A DNA stretch of 64,000 nt from the NCBI GenBank assembly GCA_030149365.1, contig JASBRP010000069.1:1-64000 (forward strand), read 5' to 3'. Source of the DNA: Solimonas sp. GTDB lineage: Bacteria > Pseudomonadota > Gammaproteobacteria > Nevskiales > Nevskiaceae. Positions 33,566 through 42,796 of the stretch are shown piece after piece. The translations under genes were made by a program, and so were the position numbers. The notes beneath the pieces are model-generated. The model was not told the DNA's origin, did not search any database, and saw only the letters and a program-made list of their open reading frames with translations. Within the stretch, counting starts at the first letter, position 1. Every line of letters begins with the position of its first letter.

Positions 33566-33606
33566 GGCAGTATCGGCGGCAGGAAATCCTGCTGCCGATA
33601 CTGCCA
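33565..33606. promoter_or_regulatory. Long hairpin touching a start codon
   Basis: TGGCAGTATCGGCGGCAGGA (33565-33584) and TCCTGCTGCCGATACTGCCA (33587-33606) pair over 20 positions with a single mismatch and a 2-nt gap. The left end includes the first base of the minus-strand lipoprotein start codon. In the mRNA the start would sit at the foot of the stem. It could be a terminator of the upstream gene or a translational switch. Confidence 0.5.
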
Positions 33607-33645
33607 GCGCCGCGGCAAACCGCAAGCGCCACAAGCCGCCCAGCC

Positions 33646-35841
33646 TCAGTGCGGCAGCGTCACCGCCGTCACGCCGCGCGGGCCGCAGTAGACCGACTCG
33701 GTCTCTTCCAGGTTGAGCACGCGGCCCCGGGCTTCGCCCGGCGGCAGCGGCAGCGTCTGCGGCTTGCCGATGACGAAGCCGGTCTGGCCGGCGTGGGCGA
33801 TGTCATAGACCTCCAGCAGCGGCGCGGGCCCGGAGCGGCCCGAAGCCACCCACAGCCGGTGGCCGTCGCGCGACAAGCCCAGCTCGGCATCCGGCCGGGC
33901 GGCGATGCGGTCCAGTTCCAGGCCGGCGGCGTCGGCGATGACGATGTGCTGTTCGTAGAGCCGGGCCCAGCGCTCGCCGGTCAAATCGCTTACGGTCTGC
34001 AGCGGCGCGGCGGCCTGGCCGGCGAGCAGGCCCAGGCTGCCGGATAGTGCGTAGCCGCCCGTTTCGCTGAGTGCGCCGGTGGCCGGTTCGTACTGCAGCA
34101 CGCGGCCGCCGGCCTGCGCTTCGCTGCCGACCACGTACAGCGCGGTGCCGTCGTCCGCGGCCAGGCCCTGCGTGATGTCGGCGCCGGGCAGCGCCGGGAC
34201 CGTGCGGCGCGTCGCCGCCAGGGTGGAGGGGTCCAGGTGGCGCAACGAGTCGGGCCCCAGCGCCAGCAGCTCGCGGCCGCCGTTGGGCAATACCAGCATG
34301 AGAGGCGTTTCCAGGCCCGGCGGCGCCAGGCGATGGCGCCACTGGCCGCCGTCGTGGCGCAGCTGCGCCAGCGGGATGCCGGGCTGGCCCGGCGCGGCGT
34401 AGTTGCAGGCCTGGCGCTCGGCATCGAGCAGGCCGTATGCGAGGGGTTGTTCTGGCAGCGCTTGCGGCGGCCGTGCCGCGCCGGCGGTGACATAGCTGAA
34501 GGGCGCCTGCACCACCAGCAGCGCACTGCTGCCCACGTTCGTGCCAGGCACCGACAGGCGTAGCGGGTAGCGGCCGGGCGGCAGTGCCGGCAGGTCCACC
34601 CACAGCTGCGTCGGCGAGCGGCGCTCCAGGGCCGTGATCTCTTGCGTGCCCACCTGCAGCCCCTGGATGTCCAGCTGGTCGAAGTAGGCGCCGGAAAGCA
34701 CCAGGCGCGAGGCGTGCCCGGCCGGCAGCAGGTACGGCGCCGCGCTGCGCAGGAAGGGGCGGTCCAGCGTCAGCTCCACCGGGATGCGCACCGGCGACAC
34801 GCCGTCGGCGGCGGACTCGATCACGATGGTGGTGGAGTAGTTGCCGTTGGGCAGGTCGGCGATGGCGTCTTCGTTGAGGCGGTACTCGAGCTGCGAGGCA
34901 TCGCCGGTCTGGCCCTCGGCCTGCGACAGCTGCAGCCACGGCGCCGGCTCCTCCAGCGAGGCGCTCCAGGGCACGTCGCGCTCCGGATCACGCGAGCCGA
35001 CGTCCACCCGGCGCGTCTGCCCCGCCGCAGGGGCCGACTCACTGACGCCGAAGGCCGCGGGCGCTTCCACCGACAGCAGCGGCAGCACGGTGTACTCGAT
35101 GCCGACTTCGCGGTGCTCGCCCTGCGCGCCCACCTGGAAGCTCAGCGTGGCGCTGTGGTAACGCAGCGCGCCATCAGCGCGCGGCCGCTGCGCGGTAAAG
35201 CCGAGCTGCAGCGTGGCGGGCAGGCGGCCGCCGCCGGCCGGCGTCACCGCCAGCCAGCCCTCCTGCGCGCCCTGGTAGTCCACGCGGCTGCTCCAGGAGG
35301 CGCTGCCGCCGTGGTAGTCCAGCCGCAGGGCCTGCGGCGGCGGGCTGCGGCCCTCCACCGTTTCCACCCGCACCCGCCCGGGCGTCACCGGGATGCCGAC
35401 GACGTATTCCACCGGGATGGTGACCGGGCTGCCGGGATACTGCCGCGTGCAGTCCGCGTCGGCGCAGGCACGCAGCACGATGCTGTCGCGGTGCACGCCC
35501 TCGCCCAGGCTCAGCGGGTGGCGCGGGATCACCTGGCCGCTGGCCTGCAGGCCGTCGAGGCGCGGCAGGTCCACGCCGGCGATGGCGATCTCGCCGTGCT
35601 CGATGCTCAGGAACAGGGGGCTGGCCTGGCGGCTCATGGCGCCGCTGATGACGGCAGCGGGCGGCGTGGCGCCGTCGGCGGGGGCGTGGAAGCGGATCGC
35701 GCGGGTTTCCAGGGCCAGGCGCGGGGCATCGCTGCCCAGGTCCTTGGCGAGGTCGGCATCACCGTTGCCGGCACCGCTGCCGCAGGCGGCGAGCAGCGTG
35801 GCGGCCAGCAGCGAGGCCGGTGCGGCGGCACGTGAAAGCAT
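33646..35841 (-). CDS. Large lipoprotein with beta-sandwich and beta-propeller-like regions
   Basis: A 731-residue predicted lipoprotein. The start at 35841 gives a signal peptide ending LLAACG, with the lipidated Cys near residue 19. The first two-thirds are successive beta-rich domains, including an IPT/TIG-like segment (LVLSGAYFDQLDIQGLQVGTQEITAL). The last third (about 470-720) has repeated blades such as GRELLALGPDSLRHLDP and TALYVVGSEAQAGGRVLQYEPATG, typical of a beta-propeller. Cysteines are few. No catalytic motif is seen, so it is probably a surface or periplasmic binding protein. It is monocistronic and divergent from glpK. Confidence 0.72.
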   Translation of the reverse strand: MLSRAAAPASLLAATLLAACGSGAGNGDADLAKDLGSDAPRLALETRAIRFHAPADGATPPAAVISGAMSRQASPLFLSIEHGEIAIAGVDLPRLDGLQASGQVIPRHPLSLGEGVHRDSIVLRACADADCTRQYPGSPVTIPVEYVVGIPVTPGRVRVETVEGRSPPPQALRLDYHGGSASWSSRVDYQGAQEGWLAVTPAGGGRLPATLQLGFTAQRPRADGALRYHSATLSFQVGAQGEHREVGIEYTVLPLLSVEAPAAFGVSESAPAAGQTRRVDVGSRDPERDVPWSASLEEPAPWLQLSQAEGQTGDASQLEYRLNEDAIADLPNGNYSTTIVIESAADGVSPVRIPVELTLDRPFLRSAAPYLLPAGHASRLVLSGAYFDQLDIQGLQVGTQEITALERRSPTQLWVDLPALPPGRYPLRLSVPGTNVGSSALLVVQAPFSYVTAGAARPPQALPEQPLAYGLLDAERQACNYAAPGQPGIPLAQLRHDGGQWRHRLAPPGLETPLMLVLPNGGRELLALGPDSLRHLDPSTLAATRRTVPALPGADITQGLAADDGTALYVVGSEAQAGGRVLQYEPATGALSETGGYALSGSLGLLAGQAAAPLQTVSDLTGERWARLYEQHIVIADAAGLELDRIAARPDAELGLSRDGHRLWVASGRSGPAPLLEVYDIAHAGQTGFVIGKPQTLPLPPGEARGRVLNLEETESVYCGPRGVTAVTLPH

Positions 35842-35938
35842 GGTGATGATCCCCGAAAATCCTGTGTGAAGCGCCCCGCGCCCTGCGGCAGCGGCGCGGC
35901 ATTCTAGACCCGCCTGGCCCCCCGGGGTTCCCCGGCGG

Positions 35939-35966
35939 TTGCTTCCGGCCCCCGGCTTGCTACGCT
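35939..35966 (+). promoter_or_regulatory. Candidate sigma-70 promoter for glpK
   Basis: TTGCTT (35939-35944) and TACGCT (35961-35966) are spaced by 16 bp, and the glpK ATG follows 33 bp later. Both hexamers match the consensus at four of six bases. Divergent transcription of the lipoprotein gene starts in the same 158-bp region. Confidence 0.4.
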
Positions 35967-35999
35967 TCCGGGCCCATGCCGCCCTCCGGAGCCCCATCC

Positions 36000-37472
<1,473 letters not shown>

Positions 37473-37565
37473 GATGAGCGCCCCGGCAGGCGGCCAGGGT
37501 CGCGCGGCGTTGTAGGCCCCACTGCTGTGGCTGCCCGGCACCACGTAGGGCCGGGCGGGGCACCG

Positions 37566-38513
37566 TCAGCTCGCCTCGAACACGCCTTCGATCTCCACCT
37601 CGAGATCGCGGCGGCAGATTTCGCCGTGCAGCACGGACAGCGGCAGCGGCGTGCCCAGCAGGGCTTCCGCCAGCGCACGCAGCGACGCGGCCTGCGCGGC
37701 ATCGCGCACATACAGGCGCAGCGCCCGCGGCTGCCAGCGCAGCGCCGGCTCGGCGGCAAAGTGCTTCCGCTGCGCTTCCGCCAGCAGTGCCCGCAGGTTC
37801 TCCACCGTCTCGCGCAACTGCGCGGGCGCGTCGTAGGGGTGCTGCGTGGCATGGCCGACCACGCTGGCGGTGCCGGAGACCAGCAACAGGCGATCCAGCA
37901 GCGTGGCGCGCGCAAAGCTCGGCGCGCGCGGGCTGTATTCGCGCGGGTAGCGGTAGGCGCTGACCTGGCGAGGATTCTCCACCGGGATGCCCGGGCGCTT
38001 GCCGGCCAGGAACCCGACCTGCAGGCCGGGCTCGAACGTACCGATCACGGTGGCCGCTGGCAGCTGCTGCTCGAAGCCCGGCGCGGCGATGGCGTCGTAG
38101 CGGCCGACGCAGAAGCGCCGATAGCGCTCGTCGTCGCCGTCGCCGCCGGTCACTTCATGGAAGTAGTTCCACAGGCGCAGCGCATGCGGGTAGCCGCGCT
38201 CGCGCAGCAGCCGCAGCAGGCGCCCGTAGGCGAGGTAGCCGGCGCGCTCCATGTCCACCGACTGCGCCGCCGGCACGCTGAGCAGGCCGAACAGGTAGTC
38301 GCCGCTGCGGCGCAGCTGCAGGCCCGGCTCCGCCGCCAGGGTCTCCACCGGCCCTCCGGCCAGCCAGTCCTCGGTGGCATCGCCCGCCAGCAGCTGCAGC
38401 GGGAAGCGCAGGCGCTCGGCCGCGCCGCTGCCGTCACGGCCGAATTCCAGGCGCGCCAGCAGCTCGGCCGGGGTGGCGGCGGGCAGCAGGATGGGGGCGG
38501 GGGTGGAGGACAT
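37566..38513 (-). CDS. Chorismatase (FkbO/Hyg5/XanB2-type)
   Basis: A 315-residue protein of the chorismatase family, distantly related to the RidA fold. Characteristic segments are the LWNYFHEVTGGDGDDERYRRFCVGR block, LPAATVIGTFEPGLQVGFLAG and the near-universal ENPRQVSAYRYPREYSPRAPSFARAT. These enzymes split chorismate into pyruvate and a hydroxybenzoate or dihydroxycyclohexadiene acid. The Xanthomonas member XanB2 makes 3- and 4-hydroxybenzoate for xanthomonadin-type pigments and ubiquinone. Which product is made here cannot be read. No pigment gene cluster is next to it. The start at 38513 was chosen over a GTG four codons upstream. Confidence 0.87.
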   Translation of the reverse strand: MSSTPAPILLPAATPAELLARLEFGRDGSGAAERLRFPLQLLAGDATEDWLAGGPVETLAAEPGLQLRRSGDYLFGLLSVPAAQSVDMERAGYLAYGRLLRLLRERGYPHALRLWNYFHEVTGGDGDDERYRRFCVGRYDAIAAPGFEQQLPAATVIGTFEPGLQVGFLAGKRPGIPVENPRQVSAYRYPREYSPRAPSFARATLLDRLLLVSGTASVVGHATQHPYDAPAQLRETVENLRALLAEAQRKHFAAEPALRWQPRALRLYVRDAAQAASLRALAEALLGTPLPLSVLHGEICRRDLEVEIEGVFEAS

Positions 38514-38539
38514 GGCGAGGATCACGCAGACATGGCGTG

Positions 38540-38558
38540 ATTAAATATTGTATTTAAT
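38540..38558. promoter_or_regulatory. AT-only palindrome upstream of the chorismatase
   Basis: ATTAAATA-TTG-TATTTAAT is a perfect inverted repeat made almost only of A and T, in DNA that is otherwise very GC-rich. It lies 26 bp upstream of the chorismatase start. On the minus strand it contains TACAAT, a good -10 candidate. It may combine promoter and operator. Confidence 0.5.
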
Positions 38559-38599
38559 TGCAAAAACGGATGATTTAGGCGTCGTGCCATTCCGGGGCG

Positions 38600-39562
38600 C
38601 TAAAGATACCGGCGCTTCCGGAAGATATACAGCAGCGCGAGGCCCATCACGAGCAGGAACAGCAGCATCGCCTCGAAGCCGTAGCGCGCTCCCGCCCAGG
38701 GAATGTGCTCGAAGTTCATGCCGTAGATGCCGGTGATCAGCGTCAGCGGGAAGAAGATCGCCGACAGCACGGTCAGGAACTGCACGATGCGGTTGGTGCG
38801 GCCGGTGGCGATGGCGAAGTGCAGCTGCACCGCCGCCTCGATGTCGCGCTCCTGGCCCGAGGCATGGTTGAGCACGCGGTTCACGTGTTCCACCAGGTCG
38901 CGGATCTTCACCTCGTCGTGCGGGCTGCAGTCGAGGAAGGAGTTGCGGCGCCAGGAGTCCAGGGCCTCCAGCTGGCTTTCGGCCAGCGCCTCCATCTGCC
39001 GCGCCACGCGGCGGCCGCGCAGCAGGGCGCGCCAGTCGCTCATGCGGCTGTCCGGGTCCAGCAGCTCGTCCTGCAGCACCGAGAAGCGCTGTTCCATCGG
39101 TTCGCGCACCTTCAGGTAGCGGTCCACCATCACGTCGAGCACGGCATGGGCCAGGCTCAGCACCGACTCCGCGCTCCGCATGCGGCCATCGCGGATGCGC
39201 TGCTGCACGATCTGGATGCTGACGTTGTCCTCCGCCCGCACCGTGATCAGCACGCGGCGGAACAGGAAGAACGCGGCGGTGCGCGTCTCCATCGGAAACG
39301 GATCGTCATTGGGCCCCAGGCCCTGGAACACGAGCATGTCGTACTCCGAGGTGCCGTCGAAGAACGACGGGTGGTAGGGGTTCATGCTGTCGCTGACGTG
39401 CTGCGGCTCGATCGCCACGCCCACCACCGGCTCGGCCCAGCACTCCCAGCCCTCGGCCTCGTCACGCAGGAAGTCGGCCCAGATCAGGCCGGTCTCCGGC
39501 AGGGGCGCATCCGGCGGCAGGATGCGGGGCGGCTCGCCGTTGTTGAAGTGGAAGATCTGCAT
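38600..39562 (-). CDS. corA: CorA-type magnesium transporter
   Basis: A 320-residue CorA-family divalent cation channel. The long cytoplasmic N-domain (about 1-255) includes the helical MEQRFSVLQDEL region. Two C-terminal transmembrane helices flank the signature YGMNFEHIP near residue 283, the selectivity motif of the family. It should conduct Mg2+, possibly Co2+ or Ni2+, as a pentamer. It is encoded alone, upstream of the chorismatase on the same strand. Confidence 0.95.
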   Translation of the reverse strand: MQIFHFNNGEPPRILPPDAPLPETGLIWADFLRDEAEGWECWAEPVVGVAIEPQHVSDSMNPYHPSFFDGTSEYDMLVFQGLGPNDDPFPMETRTAAFFLFRRVLITVRAEDNVSIQIVQQRIRDGRMRSAESVLSLAHAVLDVMVDRYLKVREPMEQRFSVLQDELLDPDSRMSDWRALLRGRRVARQMEALAESQLEALDSWRRNSFLDCSPHDEVKIRDLVEHVNRVLNHASGQERDIEAAVQLHFAIATGRTNRIVQFLTVLSAIFFPLTLITGIYGMNFEHIPWAGARYGFEAMLLFLLVMGLALLYIFRKRRYL

Positions 39563-39607
39563 TCCACGAAAATAGCAGGATGAAGAGATGCAGTCAGCGC
39601 CACGTTT

Positions 39608-39723
39608 CCCCTCTCCCTCCGGGAGAGGGGTAGGGGTGAGGGTCGGGGCTTGCGGAAATGCACTGCCGACGGGTTTGCCAGTGGCGGTCCCTCACCCCCA
39701 CCCCTCTCCCGGGGGGAGAGGGG
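39608..39723. repeat. CCCCTCTCCC nested palindrome
   Basis: Two 35-nt arms, 39608-39642 and 39689-39723, are complementary at 33 positions. Each arm is itself a small hairpin (CCCCTCTCCC-TCC-GGGAGAGGGG). It lies between corA and the MpaB-type gene, ending ten bases before the latter's stop. The family is shared with 1-140, 6195-6327 and 52201-52277. Confidence 0.8.
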
Positions 39724-39733
39724 TGCAGGAAGC

Positions 39734-40960
39734 TCAATGTCCCGACATCGGCCTCACCAGCTCCCGCTCGTCCTCGCCGAACAGCACCTCCAGGTAATCC
39801 TCCTGCGCCTTCAACCCGCGCCTTACCAGGCGCTCGCGCCCGCCCGGCAGCAGCCGGTGCGCCAGGTGCCAGCCCAGCCTGGGCCCGATGGTCAGCAGCG
39901 GGTACCAGGGCAGCACGCCCTCCGGCAGGCCCAGCGCGTCCATGCCACGGCGGCCGACGAAGGCGCGGGCGATGGACAGGTGCTTGGCGCGGTTCCAGCG
40001 GCCCTGCAGCCAGGCCAGGCGACGGTAGCGGCGCTGCAGCGGCTCGTCCGCCAGCGGGCGGCCGAGCTGGCGGCTGCTCTCGTCCGGCGGGGCCTGCGCC
40101 AGCAGGTTCTGGTACAGCGCGATGCGCCCGGCCTGCTCGCCGTCGCCCAGCCAGTGTTCGTCGATGCCCATCAGCCAGCCGATGTACTTCCACAGGTGCA
40201 TCGCGGCGCGGCCCTCGCGCGCCGTCAGCGGCACGCCCAGCAGGCGCTGGCCGAACAGGAAGATCACGCTGAAGGCCAGGTAGGTGGCGTGCATGTCGCC
40301 CTGGTTCACCGGCAGGCCGTGGTGCAGTGCGTCCCACTCCGGGTGGCGCTGCAGGTGGCGGCGCACCATGGCGTGGATCAGTCGCACCTGCAGCGTGCTG
40401 CGCCAGCCCGGCGCGCCGCGCTCCATGCCGCCGGGGCGGGTGGCGTCGATCCACCACTGGGTGGTCTCGGCCACGCGGCGCTGCGCGCCCTTCTGCAGGG
40501 CGCCGGTCAGCACCAGCGTGCGGTTGATGGCGCCGGCCTGGTAGCCGGCCATCAGGCCGAAGTCGCGCAGCACGTCCATGCCGGTGAGGCCGGAGATGCC
40601 GCAGGCCCGCGCGCCCTCGGCCAGCAGCGCCGGATTCACCCAGGCCGGGCGGGTTTCCACCGCGGCGAAGAAGCGGCGCAGCGGCTCCGGCGCGTCGGGC
40701 AGGGCGGCGATGCCCTGGTCCACCGCGCGATCGAACAGCGGCTTGGTCTGGCGCAGGCCCTCGGCGGCCATCCAGTCCACCAGCCGGTCCATCGCCGGGT
40801 CGCCCTGGTTCAGGGATTCGCCGATGGCCTGCCACTGTGCCGGGCTGGGCTCGGGGTTGCCGCGGATCAGCCAGCGCAGCGGACCGGCCATGCGGCGGCC
40901 GGTCTTCAGGTCGGCGCCGTGGCGGCGCGGGATGGCGGGGCGGGCGGAGCCTTCGGCCAT
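39734..40960 (-). CDS. MpaB-type oxygenase (DUF2236, rubber-oxygenase-like)
   Basis: A 408-residue helical protein of the DUF2236/MpaB group, which includes the haem latex-clearing oxygenase Lcp and the fungal MpaB. Segments NRTLVLTGALQKGAQRRVAET, the QVRLIHAMVRRHL histidine helix and INQGDMHATYLAFSV-like VNQGDMHATYLAF fit the family. The substrate is unknown. The start at 40960 (MAEGSARPAIPRRHG) was chosen because further upstream codons run into the regulator's operator region. It is divergent from a TetR regulator 88 bp away, which probably controls it. Confidence 0.85.
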   Translation of the reverse strand: MAEGSARPAIPRRHGADLKTGRRMAGPLRWLIRGNPEPSPAQWQAIGESLNQGDPAMDRLVDWMAAEGLRQTKPLFDRAVDQGIAALPDAPEPLRRFFAAVETRPAWVNPALLAEGARACGISGLTGMDVLRDFGLMAGYQAGAINRTLVLTGALQKGAQRRVAETTQWWIDATRPGGMERGAPGWRSTLQVRLIHAMVRRHLQRHPEWDALHHGLPVNQGDMHATYLAFSVIFLFGQRLLGVPLTAREGRAAMHLWKYIGWLMGIDEHWLGDGEQAGRIALYQNLLAQAPPDESSRQLGRPLADEPLQRRYRRLAWLQGRWNRAKHLSIARAFVGRRGMDALGLPEGVLPWYPLLTIGPRLGWHLAHRLLPGGRERLVRRGLKAQEDYLEVLFGEDERELVRPMSGH

Positions 40961-41007
40961 GGCAGGGTCTCGCAGGTTTGCCGGGGAGTGGCGATGGACT
41001 AACCTAT

Positions 41008-41025
41008 TGCGAGCAGTTACTCGCA
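41008..41025. promoter_or_regulatory. Candidate TetR operator
   Basis: TGCGAG-CAGTTA-CTCGCA is an 18-bp palindrome in the 88-bp region between the MpaB-type gene and the TetR gene. It lies 23 bp before the tetR ATG. On the minus strand TTGAAT (complement of 41025-41030) is a possible -35 box next to it. Position and symmetry fit an autoregulatory site controlling both genes. Confidence 0.55.
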
Positions 41026-41048
41026 TTCAACTCGCGTCAGGAGGGGCC

Positions 41049-41708
41049 ATGAGGAAGCGGCCGATACAGCAGCGTTCGCGCGACATGGTGGCCACCCTGC
41101 TGGACGCGGCCTCGCGGGTGATCGTGGAGCGCGGCCTGGACAACCTCACCACCAACCACGTGGCCGAGGCGGCCGGCGTCAGCATCGGCTCGCTGTACCA
41201 GTATTTCGACGACAAGGACGCCTTGGTCGAGGCCCTGCTGCAACGCCACGCCTCGGAGCTGCTGGCGGTGGTGGACGGGCGGCTGCGCGCGATGATCGAC
41301 GCCGATGCCCGCGACATCACGCGCGGCATCCTCGAGGCGGTGTTCGACGTGGTGGAGAACGACCCCTGCCGCCGCGAGCTGACGCGGCACTGGGACCGGC
41401 TGCGCACGCGAAGCACCTTCCGCGCGCTGGAGCAGCACATGACCGAGGCCTGCCGCGTCTACCTGCTGCGCCACCACGAGCAGTACCAGGTGGAGAACCT
41501 GCCGGCGGCGCTGTTCGTGGCGATCAACTCGCTGCACTACACCGTGGCCTACTACCTGAGCCTGGACCGTCCGGTGCTGCAGCGCGCCGAGATCATCGGC
41601 GCGCTGGCCGACATGCTGGGCGCCTACCTGCAGGCGGGCGCGAAGAAGGGCGCAAAAAAGAAGGCCGCCCGGAGGCGGCCTTCTTCAACAGCGGTGCAGC
41701 GCTCTTAG
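41049..41708 (+). CDS. TetR/AcrR family transcriptional regulator
   Basis: A 219-residue TetR regulator. The N-terminal helix-turn-helix (about 10-58) reads AASRVIVERGLDNLTTNHVA followed by AAGVSIGSLYQYFDDKDALVE, typical of the family. The C-terminal ligand domain is helical and ends in the basic tail KKGAKKKAARRRP. That tail is encoded by the terminator of the convergent mdh gene. Its stop overlaps the mdh stop by four bases. It likely represses the divergent MpaB-type oxygenase; the ligand is unknown. Confidence 0.92.
   Translation: MRKRPIQQRSRDMVATLLDAASRVIVERGLDNLTTNHVAEAAGVSIGSLYQYFDDKDALVEALLQRHASELLAVVDGRLRAMIDADARDITRGILEAVFDVVENDPCRRELTRHWDRLRTRSTFRALEQHMTEACRVYLLRHHEQYQVENLPAALFVAINSLHYTVAYYLSLDRPVLQRAEIIGALADMLGAYLQAGAKKGAKKKAARRRPSSTAVQRS
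41654..41683 (-). terminator. Rho-independent terminator of mdh
   Basis: On the minus strand GAAGGCCGCC-TCCG-GGCGGCCTTC forms a perfect 10-bp stem with a 4-nt loop, followed by TTTTTT. It begins 22 bases after the mdh stop. The whole structure lies inside the last codons of the convergent TetR gene. Confidence 0.8.
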
Positions 41709-42694
41709 GCGAGCAGCTCTTCGATCGCGGCGCGCTCTTCGCGCAGCTCGTTCTCGGTGATCGTCATGCGGCCGCGCGAGAACTCGTCCACGCTCAGGCC
41801 CTGCACGATCTCGTACTGGCCGTTCTTGCAGATGCAGGGGTAGCCGTAGACGATGCCCGGCTTGATGCCGTAGCTGCCGTCCGAGGGCACGCCCATGGAC
41901 ACCCACTTGCCGTTGGAGCCCAGGGCCCAGTCGTGCATGTGGTCAACGGCGGCCGAGGCGGCCGAGGCGGCCGACGACAGGCCACGCGCCTTGATGATGG
42001 CGGCGCCGCGCTGCTGCACGACCGGGATGAAGTCCTTCTCGATCCAGTTCTGGTCGACCAGGTCCTTGGCAGCCTTGCCACCGACGGTGGTGTGGCTGAT
42101 GTCGGGGGACTGGGTGGAGCTGTGGTTGCCCCAGATGATGACCTTCTCGATGTTGTTGCCGTGCACGCCGGTCTTGGTGGCGAGCTGGCTGACGGCGCGG
42201 TTGTGGTCCAGGCGCACCATGGCGTGGATCTGCTTCGGATCCAGGCCGCCCTTGGCAGCGGCGGTGGCCGCGATCAGGGCATTGGTGTTGGCCGGGTTGC
42301 CGACGACCAGCGCGCGCACGTCCTTGGAGGCCTTGGCGGCCAGGGCCTTGCCCTGGGGGCCGAAGATGCCGCCGTTGGCGGTCAGCAGGTCCTTGCGCTC
42401 CATGCCGGGGCCGCGCGGGCGGGCGCCAACGAGCAGGGCGTAATCGGTGCCTTCGAAGCCCGACATCGGGTCGGAGTGGATCTCGACGCTGTGCACCAGC
42501 GGGAAGGCGCAGTCATCGACTTCCATCACCGTGCCCTTCAGCTTTTCCAGCACTTCCGGCACCGGCACTTCGAGCAGCTGCGGGATGACCGGCTGGTCCG
42601 GGCCCAGCAGGGAGCCGGAGGCGACGCGGAAAATGAGCGAGTAGGCGATCTGGCCGGCGGCGCCGGTGATGGCGACCTTGACGGGCTTCTTCAT
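41705..42694 (-). CDS. mdh: Malate dehydrogenase (NAD)
   Basis: A 329-residue cytosolic-type malate dehydrogenase of the TCA cycle, the form longer than E. coli Mdh. The start MKKPVKVAITGAAGQIAYSL at 42694 follows AGGGAG. The dinucleotide loop GAAGQIA, the substrate arginines in VGARPRGPGMERKD, VGNPANTNALIA, and the catalytic His in VIIWGNHSSTQ are intact. It is transcribed alone and ends in a strong terminator that overlaps the convergent TetR gene. Confidence 0.97.
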   Translation of the reverse strand: MKKPVKVAITGAAGQIAYSLIFRVASGSLLGPDQPVIPQLLEVPVPEVLEKLKGTVMEVDDCAFPLVHSVEIHSDPMSGFEGTDYALLVGARPRGPGMERKDLLTANGGIFGPQGKALAAKASKDVRALVVGNPANTNALIAATAAAKGGLDPKQIHAMVRLDHNRAVSQLATKTGVHGNNIEKVIIWGNHSSTQSPDISHTTVGGKAAKDLVDQNWIEKDFIPVVQQRGAAIIKARGLSSAASAASAAVDHMHDWALGSNGKWVSMGVPSDGSYGIKPGIVYGYPCICKNGQYEIVQGLSVDEFSRGRMTITENELREERAAIEELLA

Positions 42695-42796
42695 CGGTAA
42701 AAACTCCCTGGATTCAGGACGGGCGGGGCAAAGGGGCGGCAATTTTAGCCGGTTTCGGCCCGCCCCGGCTCAAATGTGACCAAACCCTGCCCAACC

